Source: Bacteroidota bacterium
GTDB lineage: Bacteria; Bacteroidota; Bacteroidia; B-17B0; Aurantibacillaceae
Direction of reading: 5' to 3'
NCBI GenBank assembly: GCA_016708845.1
Contig: JADJFB010000003.1
Location: 124,001 to 188,000 of the forward strand
Length of the DNA stretch: 64,000 bases
Shown here piece after piece: positions 1-7,979 of this stretch (positions within the stretch are counted from its first letter, which is position 1; the number at the start of each line of letters is the position of its first letter). Position numbers and translations under genes: made by a program. The notes beneath the pieces were generated by a model. That model did not search any database. It saw nothing but the letters and a program-made list of their open reading frames with translations, and was not told the origin of the DNA.

Positions 1-1256
1 AGCAAACTAAAAACCTCAACAAATTAATAATTGTAGCAGCGCTTGGTTACTTTGTAGATATATATGATTTACTTTTATTTGGCGTTGAGCGAACTGAAAG
101 CTTAAATTCTATTCTTCCCATTCAATATCCTGGTATTTCGGATGCTGTATTAAAAACCTTAAATGGCATATACGGTAAGTTATTACTAAACTGGCAAATG
201 TTTGGAATGCTCATTGGCGGTGTTTTTTGGGGTATATTAGGTGATAAAAAGGGGCGTTTATCTGTTTTATTTGGTTCTATTTTAGTGTACTCAATTGCCA
301 ATATTTTAAACGGTATGATTGAAAGTACCGACGCTTATATTGTTTTACGTTTTGTGTCGGGCTTTGGTTTAGCGGGCGAATTAGGTGCTGGTATTACCTT
401 GGTAAGTGAAAGCATGAGTAAAGAAAAGCGTGGTTACGGAACAATGATTGTAGCTACGGTTGGTGTATTTGGTGCAGTAGTAGCAGGTTTTATGGGAGAT
501 GTGATTACTAACTGGCGGTATTCATTTTACTTAGGTGGCGGTATGGGATTAGCATTATTAGTTTTACGTATTGGTGTATTTGAATCTGGTATGTTTGACG
601 CATTAAAAAAAGAAACACACATCAAAAAAGGAAATGTATTGCAATTATTTTCTCATTTACCAAGTCTCAAAAAATACCTCTGTATAATTTTTGTGACTGT
701 ACCTGTTTGGTATGTCATGGGAACTCTAGTTTTATTTTCGCCTGAGTTAAGCGAATTAATGGGACTTCCAGAAAAATCAATCTCTGCTGGTAAATCTATT
801 ATGTTTGCGTATGCTGGTATAACCGTTGGCGATATAGCTTCTGGCTTAATTAGTCAATTATTAAAATCTCGTAAAAAAGCATTTGCTGTATTTTTATCGT
901 TAACCGTTATTGGCGTTATTCTTTACTTTTTATATGGTGGAACTTCCGTTACGGTGTTCTACTCTATTGTGACGTTTATAGGCTTTGCAACAGGTTTTTG
1001 GGCCGTATTTATTAGTACCGCCGCCGAATTGTTTGGCACAAATATTCGTGCCACAGCCACTACTACTGCACCAAATTTCGTAAGAGCTTCTACCATTTTA
1101 ATTTCCTTGTTATTAAATTTAGTAATCTCTGTTTTAGATGTAGATAAATTACTAGCTACTAAAATTACTGGAGCAATAATCATTAGCATTGGATTTATAG
1201 CCCTTTATTTCTTAGAAGAAACCTTTGGTAAAGATTTGAATTATGTTGAAGAATAA
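1..1256 (+). CDS. MFS transporter (5' end outside window)
   Basis: Major facilitator superfamily permease of the inner membrane; substrate unknown. The reading frame is open from base 3 and the first residues read like transmembrane helix 1 of a metabolite-symporter type MFS protein (GYFVDIYDLLLFG). The first ATG that gives a complete ORF is at 198, but this is internal: the upstream codons clearly continue helix 1 and the loop before helix 2. The loop 2-3 motif is GDKKGR, as expected for MFS, and there are roughly eleven or more hydrophobic segments. The stop overlaps the next gene by 14 bases, so the two are probably translationally coupled. Seen: frame and helices. Inferred: family from the motifs. 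The true start lies left of the window. Confidence 0.85.
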   Translation, partial: QTKNLNKLIIVAALGYFVDIYDLLLFGVERTESLNSILPIQYPGISDAVLKTLNGIYGKLLLNWQMFGMLIGGVFWGILGDKKGRLSVLFGSILVYSIANILNGMIESTDAYIVLRFVSGFGLAGELGAGITLVSESMSKEKRGYGTMIVATVGVFGAVVAGFMGDVITNWRYSFYLGGGMGLALLVLRIGVFESGMFDALKKETHIKKGNVLQLFSHLPSLKKYLCIIFVTVPVWYVMGTLVLFSPELSELMGLPEKSISAGKSIMFAYAGITVGDIASGLISQLLKSRKKAFAVFLSLTVIGVILYFLYGGTSVTVFYSIVTFIGFATGFWAVFISTAAELFGTNIRATATTTAPNFVRASTILISLLLNLVISVLDVDKLLATKITGAIIISIGFIALYFLEETFGKDLNYVEE

Positions 1257-1611
1257 ACCAACCGTTGTTATTGGAGCATCACCAAATGCCGACAGATATA
1301 GTAACAAAGCAACCTTAAGTTTACAAAAATATGGCCACACCGTTTACCCTGTAGGTATTAAAACTGGCAAAATAAACGGACTTGATATTATCAAAGATAA
1401 GCCTCAATTTGAAAATGTAGATACTGTTACTCTGTATGTTGGACCAGATAATCAACCTGAATGGATAGATTATATTTTGTCACTTAAACCTAAACGTATT
1501 ATTTTTAATCCCGGCACCGAAAACCCTGAATTTGAAGCCTTAGCGGAAAGTAAAGGTATTGAGGCTACTGAAGCTTGTACTTTAGTTTTATTATCTATTA
1601 ATCAATATTAA
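1243..1611 (+). CDS. CoA-binding domain protein (YccU-like)
   Basis: Small single-domain Rossmann protein of the CoA-binding family (COG1832, YccU type), 122 residues, about the usual length. The N-terminal strand-turn-helix VVIGASPNADRYS (residues 8-20) is the nucleotide/CoA-binding loop, and GTENPE near residue 90 is the second conserved loop of the family. It overlaps the MFS gene by 14 bases and abuts the following acetyltransferase gene, so the three form a tight operon. The cellular role of these proteins is not established; they bind CoA or a related nucleotide. There is no signal peptide, so it is cytoplasmic. Confidence 0.85.
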   Translation: MLKNKPTVVIGASPNADRYSNKATLSLQKYGHTVYPVGIKTGKINGLDIIKDKPQFENVDTVTLYVGPDNQPEWIDYILSLKPKRIIFNPGTENPEFEALAESKGIEATEACTLVLLSINQY

Positions 1612-2069
1612 ATGATTTCATTTACTACTAAAACCTTTAGCGAATTAAGTAATTTAGAGTTATACCAACTCTTACAATTACGTGCTGAGGTTTTTGTGGT
1701 AGAACAAAACTGTCCGTATTTAGATATGGATGATAAAGATCAAAAATCTTTTCATGTATTAGGTTACGATAATGGAAAGCTTGTTGCTTGTACTCGTCTA
1801 GTTCCAGTAGGAGTGTCTTATGATTTAGAACCTTCTATTGGCCGCGTGGTAACTCACCCATCTGTAGAAGTTTAGGTTACGGAAAATTATTAATGGAATA
1901 TAGCATTACCGAAACAAAAAAACGGTTCAATAGTTCGGTTATTGTTATTGGCGCCCAATGTTACTTAGATAAATTTTATCAAAACTTAGGTTTTGTTCCC
2001 GAAGGTGAAATGTACTTAGAAGATAATATCCCTCACATGACGATGAGATGGTCCCTTAAAAAATTTTAA
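1612..2069 (+). pseudogene. GNAT acetyltransferase, ElaA family, frameshifted
   Basis: ElaA-type GNAT N-acetyltransferase split by one missing base. Frame 1 (1612-1875) gives the family N-terminus with RAEVFVVEQNCPYLDMDDKD and ends just after GRVVTHPSV. The frame beginning at 1866 continues with RSLGYGKLLMEY (the acetyl-CoA P-loop region) and then YLDKFYQNLGFVPEGEMYLEDNIPHMTM to a stop at 2067-2069. Adding one T near 1865 would restore one protein of about 152 residues, the family length. Function predicted: acetyl transfer from acetyl-CoA to a small amine. Either a recent frameshift or, more likely given the many other single-base shifts in this window, a sequencing error. It starts right after the stop of the CoA-binding gene. 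Confidence 0.8.
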
Positions 2070-2161
2070 ACCAAAACAAAGGTTCCATAAACAAGTTTTC
2101 ACTTATTTACAGAACCATGTCAACAACAAACCTAAAAATTAACAAAAATCTTTTACAAACT

Positions 2162-2178
2162 TACTACTTAATGTAGTA
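2162..2178. promoter_or_regulatory. Palindrome, candidate repressor operator 1
   Basis: Perfect 6-base arms TACTAC and GTAGTA separated by five bases, 34 bases upstream of the XRE-S24 repressor start codon. Its right end touches a near-consensus -7 box (TATATTCG at 2177-2184). Together with the second palindrome at 2186-2200 it brackets the likely promoter, as expected for an autoregulating repressor. The function is inferred from position and symmetry only. Confidence 0.4.
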
Positions 2179-2185
2179 TATTCGT

Positions 2186-2200
2186 GCTACAATTTGTAGC
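2186..2200. promoter_or_regulatory. Palindrome, candidate repressor operator 2
   Basis: Perfect 7-base arms GCTACAA and TTGTAGC around a single central T, 11 bases upstream of the XRE-S24 start codon and just downstream of the candidate -7 box. The compact dyad is typical of a dimeric helix-turn-helix operator, and it shares the CTAC...GTAG core with the neighbouring palindrome. Autorepression by the downstream gene product is an inference. Confidence 0.5.
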
Positions 2201-2211
2201 AATTTAAAATT

Positions 2212-2997
2212 ATGAGCAAAATTTTCAGTAACTTAAAATTCTTGCGTCTGCAAAAAGGCTTGTCGCAAGAGCAAATGGCAGAAAGCCTAGGAATTACACG
2301 TTCGCGCTTAGGTGCTTACGAAGAAAATCGTAATGAACCATCTATCGATTTATTAATTACCATTTCTGATTTTTTTCACATTGCTGTAGATGCTTTGGTT
2401 AGAGGCGACTTAACCAAAACTAACCTCGATGGCTTAATGAAAATTGGTAAAAACCGAATGTTATTCCCTGTTGTTATTGACGAGGACGGTAGAGATGCTG
2501 TTGAATTAGTGCCATTAAAAGCCAGTGCTGGTTATTTAAGAGGCTACGCCGATCCTGAATATATGGAGCGCTTACCTCGTATGAAATTACCTTTCTTACC
2601 TTCTGGTAAACACCGTGCTTTCCCAATTAAAGGCGATAGTATGCCTCCAATTAAAGAAGGTTCTTTTGTGGTTGCTAAATATTTAGATAGAATTGAAGAT
2701 ATTAAAAACGGACAAACTTATATTGTAGTGACTAAAGAAGATGGCATTTCTTACAAACGTATTTTCAATGTTAATACAAAAAAAGGTTTTATGGAATGCC
2801 ACTCAGATAATAAAATTTATCCGCCATTTAACGTCAACTTAAAAGATGTATTAGAAGTGTGGGAATACACTTGCTGTATTAACATGACAGACTACCGAGA
2901 AGAAGAATTAAATGTTGGTAGTATCATGAGTATGCTTCGTAACCTACAAGTAGAAATGGAAGTGATTAAAAAGCAAGGAAAGAAAGCGATTTCTTAA
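2212..2997 (+). CDS. XRE-family repressor with LexA-like S24 peptidase domain
   Basis: Cytoplasmic DNA-binding regulator of 261 residues. An XRE helix-turn-helix occupies residues about 8-60 (SQEQMAESLG...TRSRLGAYE). An S24/LexA-type serine peptidase domain spans about 95-215: an Ala106-Gly107 bond in KASAGY resembles the self-cleavage site, Ser143 sits in KGDSMPP, and Lys182 in SYKRI is the likely catalytic lysine, 39 residues later as in LexA. The tail is helical and charged. By family knowledge such proteins are inactivated by RecA-stimulated self-cleavage or act as stress-sensing repressors. Two palindromes lie directly upstream and a perfect terminator follows, so it is a single-gene unit. 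No phage genes are nearby, so it is more likely a chromosomal regulator than a prophage repressor. Confidence 0.85.
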   Translation: MSKIFSNLKFLRLQKGLSQEQMAESLGITRSRLGAYEENRNEPSIDLLITISDFFHIAVDALVRGDLTKTNLDGLMKIGKNRMLFPVVIDEDGRDAVELVPLKASAGYLRGYADPEYMERLPRMKLPFLPSGKHRAFPIKGDSMPPIKEGSFVVAKYLDRIEDIKNGQTYIVVTKEDGISYKRIFNVNTKKGFMECHSDNKIYPPFNVNLKDVLEVWEYTCCINMTDYREEELNVGSIMSMLRNLQVEMEVIKKQGKKAIS

Positions 2998-3010
2998 CTA
3001 TTAAAAATAA

Positions 3011-3046
3011 AAAAAAGCCCTGTTATTAAATAACAGGGCTTTTTTA
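3011..3046. terminator. Rho-independent terminator after XRE-S24 gene
   Basis: A 10-base perfect stem AGCCCTGTTA / TAACAGGGCT with a five-base loop (TTAAA), flanked by an A-run on the left and a T-run on the right. It would work in both directions. It ends the repressor transcript 14 bases after its stop. Confidence 0.9.
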
Positions 3047-3148
3047 GTGCCCAAAACTATCAAACTTCCATTGTTAGTTAAAAAATCTAAATAGCCTTTT
3101 AACTTCGCTCTTTACGGTATAATTTAGAGAATTAGTTAAATCACCTCT

Positions 3149-3190
3149 TTGCGCAATTGCTTTTGTTAATTGTGCTTTGCGGTTAAACAT
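3149..3190. repeat. Intergenic repeat of the AACCGCAAAG type, partial copy
   Basis: Read on the minus strand, this stretch contains TTTAACCGCAAAGCACAA followed by a GCGCAAAGAGG block. The same AACCGCAAAG/GCAAAG vocabulary occurs at 30331-30417 and 32961-33006. It lies just upstream of the DoxX gene, so it could also carry that gene's leader. Copy number in the genome cannot be judged here. Confidence 0.45.
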
Positions 3191-3197
3191 CAAACAC

Positions 3198-4517
3198 ATG
3201 AAAAAATTCTTCGCATCAAAAGTATTTCGCGTAATATGGTCATTAGCCTTAGCAGCGCTATTATATTATATTACACCATCTTGCTTTAGCAAAACAACCA
3301 TTGCTATTATTTTAGGAATATTAGTTCTTATCGTAAATGGTTCTAGTTTACTTAATAAATTCCCCATCATTACACATATTTCACGAATTGCCGTAGGTGG
3401 TTTATTTATTTTTTCAGGATTCATTAAAGCCAACGACCCATTAGGGTTTAGCTATAAACTAGAAGAATACTTTGAAGTATTTAAAGCGGATTCAGGACTT
3501 GGTATTTTTGAAAGCTTTGCACACATTGCCTTGCCCTTAGCCATTTTATTGTGTGTAAGCGAAATGGCTTTAGGTTTTATGTTATTAGTTGGTTACAAAC
3601 GAAACTTAACTTTGGGATTATTATTTGCACAAATCGCCTTCTTTACCTTCCTTACATTTTATTCAGCATGTTATAACAAAGTAACTACTTGTGGCTGCTT
3701 TGGCGACTTTTTAGTATTAAAACCTTGGACAAGCTTTTGGAAGGACGTTGCTTTGCTCATATTAATTACGCTCTTAATTTCGGGTAAAGAAAGTATCAAC
3801 GAATTATTTACAGAAATGATTACCATGTCGTTAACAGCCATTGCAATCATTCTATCTTTTGCTTTCCCAATTTATGCTTACCGTAATTTACCTCCTTTAG
3901 ATTTTAGAGCGTACAAAATTGGAGATAACATAAAAACCAATATGCAAGCTGGCGCTGATTATAAACCTGCTGAGTATGAATCGGGATTTATTTATGAAAA
4001 TTTAAAAACGCATGAGCAAAAACATTTTGATATGAAAAACTATCCTTGGGCAGATACTCTTAACTGGAAATGGGTTGCTACTGATAATATTTTAATTCAT
4101 GATGCGATTAATCCTCCAAAAATTGTTGATTTCTCTATTACAAACTTAGATGGAGAGGATATTAAAGACAGCATTTTAAATAATAAAGATTATATGTTCT
4201 TATTGGTGTGTTACGACTTAACAAAAACAGAAGATGATGAAACGCTTCATGCTAAAATTAACGATTTATATAAATTAGCAGAGGGCGAACATATTAAAAT
4301 GGTTGCTTTAACGGCTGGTGATGCTAAGCAAATTGATGATTACAAACATAAACATCAAGCTATGTATGATTTTGCAAATGCTGATGGCATTGTTTTAAAA
4401 ACCATGGTAAGAGCTAATCCAGGATTAATTTTAATTAAAGATGGAACCGTTATTATGAACTGGCACCACAATAATTTTCCAACTTACAGCGATGTAAAAC
4501 AGAAGTTTATGAAGTAG
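3198..4517 (+). CDS. DoxX-family membrane protein with C-terminal thioredoxin-like region (BT_3928 type)
   Basis: Inner-membrane protein of 439 residues. The ATG at 3198 (MKKFFASK) is preferred over an in-frame TTG at 3177, which only adds seven non-hydrophobic residues. The N-terminal half has about eight hydrophobic segments, including the DoxX signature FIFSGFIKANDPLGFSYKLEEYF near residue 75. A CGCFGDF motif with a cysteine pair sits near residue 160. The C-terminal third, after about residue 310, is soluble and resembles a thioredoxin-fold domain (YMFLLVCYDL ... IVLKTMVRANPGLILIKDG) but lacks a CXXC. Such proteins are widespread in Bacteroidota; a role in envelope redox is proposed by analogy only. 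It is separated by six bases from the next gene. Confidence 0.85.
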   Translation: MKKFFASKVFRVIWSLALAALLYYITPSCFSKTTIAIILGILVLIVNGSSLLNKFPIITHISRIAVGGLFIFSGFIKANDPLGFSYKLEEYFEVFKADSGLGIFESFAHIALPLAILLCVSEMALGFMLLVGYKRNLTLGLLFAQIAFFTFLTFYSACYNKVTTCGCFGDFLVLKPWTSFWKDVALLILITLLISGKESINELFTEMITMSLTAIAIILSFAFPIYAYRNLPPLDFRAYKIGDNIKTNMQAGADYKPAEYESGFIYENLKTHEQKHFDMKNYPWADTLNWKWVATDNILIHDAINPPKIVDFSITNLDGEDIKDSILNNKDYMFLLVCYDLTKTEDDETLHAKINDLYKLAEGEHIKMVALTAGDAKQIDDYKHKHQAMYDFANADGIVLKTMVRANPGLILIKDGTVIMNWHHNNFPTYSDVKQKFMK

Positions 4518-4523
4518 TTTAAC

Positions 4524-4835
4524 GTGAAGACTTTAAAATTAGCGCTCACATTTTACAGAGGTTTCTTTTTTGCATCTTTATGTATTACATTTCTTTGCCT
4601 TGTTGTTTATAAAACTTGGCAAGCAATGCCTGTAATGTTGGTTGTTTTATTTTGGTCAAAAATAGTTAGTTACCTATTTACCTTTTTTCATATTAAATAT
4701 ACCAAGCGTAAAGAGTTTTATTATTATCAAGCCTTAGGAGTTTCAAAAACAGCGCTCTGGATGATTTCCCTGCTACTTGACTTTATCATATTTTCCGTTT
4801 CCATGTATATCACTAATCGTTTATATCATGCATAA
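4524..4835 (+). CDS. Small membrane protein paired with ABC ATPase
   Basis: A 103-residue protein with a GTG start and about three transmembrane segments (residues 10-30, 33-52, 74-96). The loop FYYYQALGVSKTALW followed by a hydrophobic helix resembles the coupling loop seen in small permease-type partners of ABC ATPases, but I recognise no named family. It is followed, with an 8-base overlap, by an ABC ATPase gene, so the two products probably work together. Its start is six bases after the DoxX stop. The permease role is an inference from context. Confidence 0.65.
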   Translation: MKTLKLALTFYRGFFFASLCITFLCLVVYKTWQAMPVMLVVLFWSKIVSYLFTFFHIKYTKRKEFYYYQALGVSKTALWMISLLLDFIIFSVSMYITNRLYHA

Positions 4836-5481
4836 ACTAGAAATTGATAGCGTGTTATTGGAATTTGATTTAAGAAAAGTCCTATCCGATGTATATCTAA
4901 AATGTGAAACTGGTAAAATTACAGGTTTACTGGGGCGTAACGGAAATGGCAAAACGTGTTTAATGAATATTATTTGCGGTAGTCTTGAACCTCAAAGTAA
5001 ATCCATACGATTTGATAACAAAACAATAGATGTTCCTTTCAAAAAACCAGACCTATTATTATACCTTCCTCAGTTTAATTTTATTCCTGAGCACTTAACT
5101 TTAAAAAGAATTTTCAATGATTTTGAAATAGACTTTACTAGCTTTGAAAAATTATTTCCAGATATTGGCGTCAATTATAATTCTCCAATTAAACATCTTT
5201 CAGGCGGACATAGACGTATTGTTGAAGTGTTTGTAATTGCTAAATCTAAAACACAATTTGTGCTATTAGATGAACCATTCTCTCATATTATGCCTTTACA
5301 CATTGAAAAAATGAAAGAGTTATTGGTAGAGGAAAAACAAAACAAGGGGATTTTAATGACAGATCATCTCTATCAACACATTACATCAATTAGCGATAGT
5401 TTATATGTTTTAACTAGTGGAAAGACGCATCTCACAAAACATATTTCAGATATCGAAAAACTCGGTTATGCCAAAATATAA
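4828..5481 (+). CDS. ABC transporter ATP-binding protein
   Basis: An ABC ATPase of 217 residues. The start ATG at 4828 overlaps the end of the upstream membrane gene by 8 bases; a longer frame opens at 4777 but begins inside that gene without homology. Walker A is GRNGNGKT (36-43), the signature is LSGGH (124-128), Walker B ends LLDEP (146-150), and the H-loop histidine is H180 in TDH. The Q-loop lies at PQF (81-83). The protein would energise the small membrane partner encoded just upstream. Substrate unknown. No large permease gene is adjacent, which makes this a minimal two-gene system, or one whose permease lies elsewhere. Confidence 0.85.
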   Translation: MHKLEIDSVLLEFDLRKVLSDVYLKCETGKITGLLGRNGNGKTCLMNIICGSLEPQSKSIRFDNKTIDVPFKKPDLLLYLPQFNFIPEHLTLKRIFNDFEIDFTSFEKLFPDIGVNYNSPIKHLSGGHRRIVEVFVIAKSKTQFVLLDEPFSHIMPLHIEKMKELLVEEKQNKGILMTDHLYQHITSISDSLYVLTSGKTHLTKHISDIEKLGYAKI

Positions 5482-5552
5482 GTTTTTCCGTTCCTAATAT
5501 TTATCTAACTTAGTTATGATTTATTATGTTTTAAATCATTAATCATACTATT

Positions 5553-6569
5553 ATGTTAGAGTTTCTAAAAAAACTATTCGGCTTAAAAAAAGAAGATAGT
5601 GGAGTATATATTCCACCAGCTTATACTGCACATGAAAAAAGTAAATCAACCTCTATCGATGATGTATTGCAAGAATCCAAATCAACTTTTGTTGCTGAGG
5701 AATCAATAAATATTACAAGCCAAAAAACAGAACCAATTAAAAAATCAACATACACCATTGAAGAAGAATGGGAAATTTTTGAAGAAAAAAATTTATATGG
5801 CTTTAAAGATGAAAATGGTGATATTGTTATTCCTCCAAAATTTAAAGACGCTGATGGTTTTGAAAATGGCTACGCTGCTGTAGAAATGAAAACTGGAAAA
5901 GGAATGATTAATAATAAAGGTAATTTTATTCTAGAGCCTATTTACGAATATATTATGTTTGAAGAAAACGGCTTTATTCAGATTGAAAAAGACTCCTTGT
6001 ACGGACTCGTAAAACCAAACGGCACTATTGCTGTTCCAGTTCAATATAATGATATTGGCAAGTTTTCGGAAGGATTAGTATGGGTTGCTAAAGATGGGTT
6101 TATGGGTTATGTTGACGAACATCACAATACCGTTATTGATTTTAAATTTGATTGGTGTGGTAATTTCTCTGAAGGATTAGCTTCAGCCACCCAATATGCT
6201 CAAGAAGAAGGGCAAAAAGATAAATTTGGATACATCGACAAGACAGGTGAATTTGTTATTGAATTTGAAGACTATGATGAAGCTGGCGAATTTAAAGAAG
6301 GATTAGCTCCATTAAGTATTGATGATAAATTTGGATTTATTAATAAACAAGGCAAATTTATTTGCGAACGCATTTACCACGGTGCAGGAAGTTTTGTTCA
6401 GGGACTTTCCTGTGTTCAATTAGAAAAAGATGGAAAATGGGGTTATGCTGATAAAACAGGTAAGTTAGTTATTCCTTATCAATTTGAAAGCACTTCTGAT
6501 TATATTGACGACCAAGAAGAATTAAATGAATTGATAAGTGGATTGAAAAAGAAGTATAAACTTAAATAA
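5553..6569 (+). CDS. WG-repeat-containing protein
   Basis: A 338-residue protein. After a charged, low-complexity N-terminal 70 residues there are about six WG (KWG) repeats with the pattern YG-hydrophobic-x-D/N-x-x-G-x-hydrophobic-hydrophobic-I/V-P (LYGFKDENGDIVIPP near residue 83; LYGLVKPNGTIAVPV; KFGYIDKTGEFVI; KFGFINKQGKFI; KWGYADKTGKLVIPY). Each repeat is about 45-50 residues and ends with an EGL motif. There is no clear signal peptide, though the first residues are hydrophobic (MLEFLKKLFGL). WG-repeat proteins are thought to be binding scaffolds; no enzymatic role is apparent. It stands alone, 71 bases after the ABC gene. Confidence 0.85.
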   Translation: MLEFLKKLFGLKKEDSGVYIPPAYTAHEKSKSTSIDDVLQESKSTFVAEESINITSQKTEPIKKSTYTIEEEWEIFEEKNLYGFKDENGDIVIPPKFKDADGFENGYAAVEMKTGKGMINNKGNFILEPIYEYIMFEENGFIQIEKDSLYGLVKPNGTIAVPVQYNDIGKFSEGLVWVAKDGFMGYVDEHHNTVIDFKFDWCGNFSEGLASATQYAQEEGQKDKFGYIDKTGEFVIEFEDYDEAGEFKEGLAPLSIDDKFGFINKQGKFICERIYHGAGSFVQGLSCVQLEKDGKWGYADKTGKLVIPYQFESTSDYIDDQEELNELISGLKKKYKLK

Positions 6570-6581
6570 AAAGGTAATTCA

Positions 6582-6709
6582 TGTCACTTCGAGCACAGCA
6601 TAAGTTCAGTGAACTTTGAGCGAGAAAGTGTGTCAACGAGAAGCGTTCTTTGAAAAGTTCTCGATACAATTTTTCTCCGGAGGCAGACAAAAAATCACTC
6701 GAACTGACA
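6582..6709. repeat. Palindromic intergenic repeat, TGTCA-TTCGAG family, copy 1
   Basis: The ends TGTCACTTCGAG (6582-6593) and CTCGAACTGACA (6698-6709) are inverted repeats with one mismatch. Inside are GAGCGAGAAAG and TTCTCGATAC blocks that also occur in the copy at 16664-16761, which lies in the opposite orientation. It fills the space between two convergent genes and may help end transcription on both sides. Similar sequences are common between genes in Bacteroidota genomes. Confidence 0.65.
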
Positions 6710-6720
6710 ATCAATACAAT

Positions 6721-6990
6721 TTACTTATTCTTCAATTTCTCATATTCTTTCTCAACCGAATCGTGCTTCACAAAAACATAGGCACCTAAAAAACTAAACA
6801 TAATGCCTATGCCCCAGCCTAACATAGGAAATATTGGCCAAGGCACACCAGCGCTTTCTTCTTTTCTATCAGTAAAATACCAAAGCAACCACAAAAATGT
6901 ATTAATAACAATATAGGTTGCTAAATGTCTTTTGAAACCCACACGTTTTTTTGCCAATTTCCATAGTTCCTTTTCTCTTTCTGTTTCCAT
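6721..6990 (-). CDS. 2TM domain protein
   Basis: An 89-residue protein of the 2TM domain family. A charged N-terminus (EREKELWKLAKKRVGFKRH) leads into two hydrophobic segments (about residues 23-38 and 50-74) and then a lysine/glutamate-rich tail. The WxLAKKRVxFKxHLxxYxxVN pattern is characteristic of the family, which in Bacteroidota is often next to histidine kinases or HTH regulators. It is the last gene of a four-gene minus-strand cluster and is separated from the HTH gene by a palindromic repeat at 7025-7080. Function unknown. Confidence 0.8.
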   Translation of the reverse strand: METEREKELWKLAKKRVGFKRHLATYIVINTFLWLLWYFTDRKEESAGVPWPIFPMLGWGIGIMFSFLGAYVFVKHDSVEKEYEKLKNK

Positions 6991-7024
6991 TTTCTGTTTT
7001 TTTTAAATAATATTACTCTGTTAC

Positions 7025-7080
7025 GTCACCCTGAACTTGTTTCAGGGTCTAATGAGATGCTGAAACAAGTTCAGCATGAC
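7025..7080. repeat. Palindromic repeat, long hairpin
   Basis: Perfect 15-base arms CTGAACTTGTTTCAG (7031-7045) and CTGAAACAAGTTCAG (7060-7074), with outer GTCA/TGAC. It is a type of intergenic repeat I recognise from many Bacteroidota genomes. Here it lies between two genes of one operon, so the transcript would carry a strong hairpin that could lower expression of the downstream 2TM gene. Confidence 0.75.
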
Positions 7081-7103
7081 TGTCCCTTTAGTCAAGCAGT
7101 CCC

Positions 7104-7406
7104 TTAAATCCCTTTTGTCTTCGGTACTAAATATTCTTTTAAATTTTCTACATACTCATTAAAAGCAACTAAACCTTTATCAGTCATTTTACAAGTAGTT
7201 TGAGGGTAATTATTTTTAAATGATTTTTCTATTTCTATATAATCGGCTTCTTTTAACTTTTGTAATTGTACACTTAAATTTCCTGCAGTAGAATTAGTTT
7301 CTTCCTTTAAAAAAGAAAAGTCAGCTTCCTTCACCCCTGCCAATAAAGACATAACCGCTAACCGAAGTTGCGAATGTAATAATGGATTGAGCTCTTTAAG
7401 TGCCAT
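7104..7406 (-). CDS. Winged-helix transcriptional regulator
   Basis: A 100-residue winged-helix DNA-binding protein of the HTH_34 / MarR-like type. The order helix (NPLLHSQLRLAVMSLL), helix, recognition helix (NSTAGNLSVQLQKLKEADYIEIEKSF) and wing (TTCKMTDKGLVAFNEY) matches the family, which is usually about 95-105 residues. It shares one base with the stop/start region of the upstream membrane gene, so they are co-translated. In Bacteroidota this pair (small HTH plus multi-TM protein) is recurrent, and the regulator may control its own operon. The ligand, if any, is unknown. Confidence 0.85.
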   Translation of the reverse strand: MALKELNPLLHSQLRLAVMSLLAGVKEADFSFLKEETNSTAGNLSVQLQKLKEADYIEIEKSFKNNYPQTTCKMTDKGLVAFNEYVENLKEYLVPKTKGI

Positions 7407-7975
7407 TAGTTTTTAAACTTTGCTTTTAATAAATGACCGGGAATAATGTAGGATACCAACATAGCCGTTGCTATAAATAATAATTGATATTCGAATATGA
7501 CGAAAAACGAACTAATAGATAAAACGAAACAAATGGCTCCACCAATAATTAACGGCCTAAAACTTAATAGACCTCCCGAAACAAAAGTTCCGATACCATA
7601 TATTAAAATTAAAATAGGATAGGTATTCTGATTTAACCGCGCTCCCATAAATATGACAAGCATCATGGATACCACCATAGCACACCATAAATAACTCATA
7701 GATGTATTTAAATGTGTTTTTATTTTCTCCTTTTTATTTGCTTTCATTCCATAAAGCGCAGAAACAACTCCTCCAATTGGCATTAAAAACCAAACATAGT
7801 AAGCTTGTTGTACCTCTACTTGAATAAGAACAAAATGGATGATTGATGCAACAAATACTAGCCACCCCCACATCATATAATAAAAACTATCATCATTAAA
7901 TTGACGCTGTGTTTTATTAATCATTGTTTTAATAATAACTAAACTTTCTTGAGGACTAATTTCTTTCTCTTCCAT
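7406..7975 (-). CDS. Multi-pass membrane protein next to HTH regulator
   Basis: A 189-residue integral membrane protein. A soluble N-terminus of about 25 residues (SPQESLVIIKTMINKTQRQF) is followed by about six transmembrane segments. The N-terminal helix pattern plus FYYMMWGWLVFVAS is typical of the Bacteroidota family found beside HTH_34 regulators. It overlaps the regulator gene by one base and starts four bases after the stop of the upstream secreted-protein gene. Role unknown; it may be the sensor or target of the adjacent regulator, which is an inference from linkage. Confidence 0.75.
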   Translation of the reverse strand: MEEKEISPQESLVIIKTMINKTQRQFNDDSFYYMMWGWLVFVASIIHFVLIQVEVQQAYYVWFLMPIGGVVSALYGMKANKKEKIKTHLNTSMSYLWCAMVVSMMLVIFMGARLNQNTYPILILIYGIGTFVSGGLLSFRPLIIGGAICFVLSISSFFVIFEYQLLFIATAMLVSYIIPGHLLKAKFKN

Positions 7976-7979
7976 ATTG

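Noticed and set aside
2212..2997. Prophage repressor
   Set aside because: It has the repressor fold, but no integrase, portal, terminase, lysis or attachment site is nearby, and a terminator isolates it.
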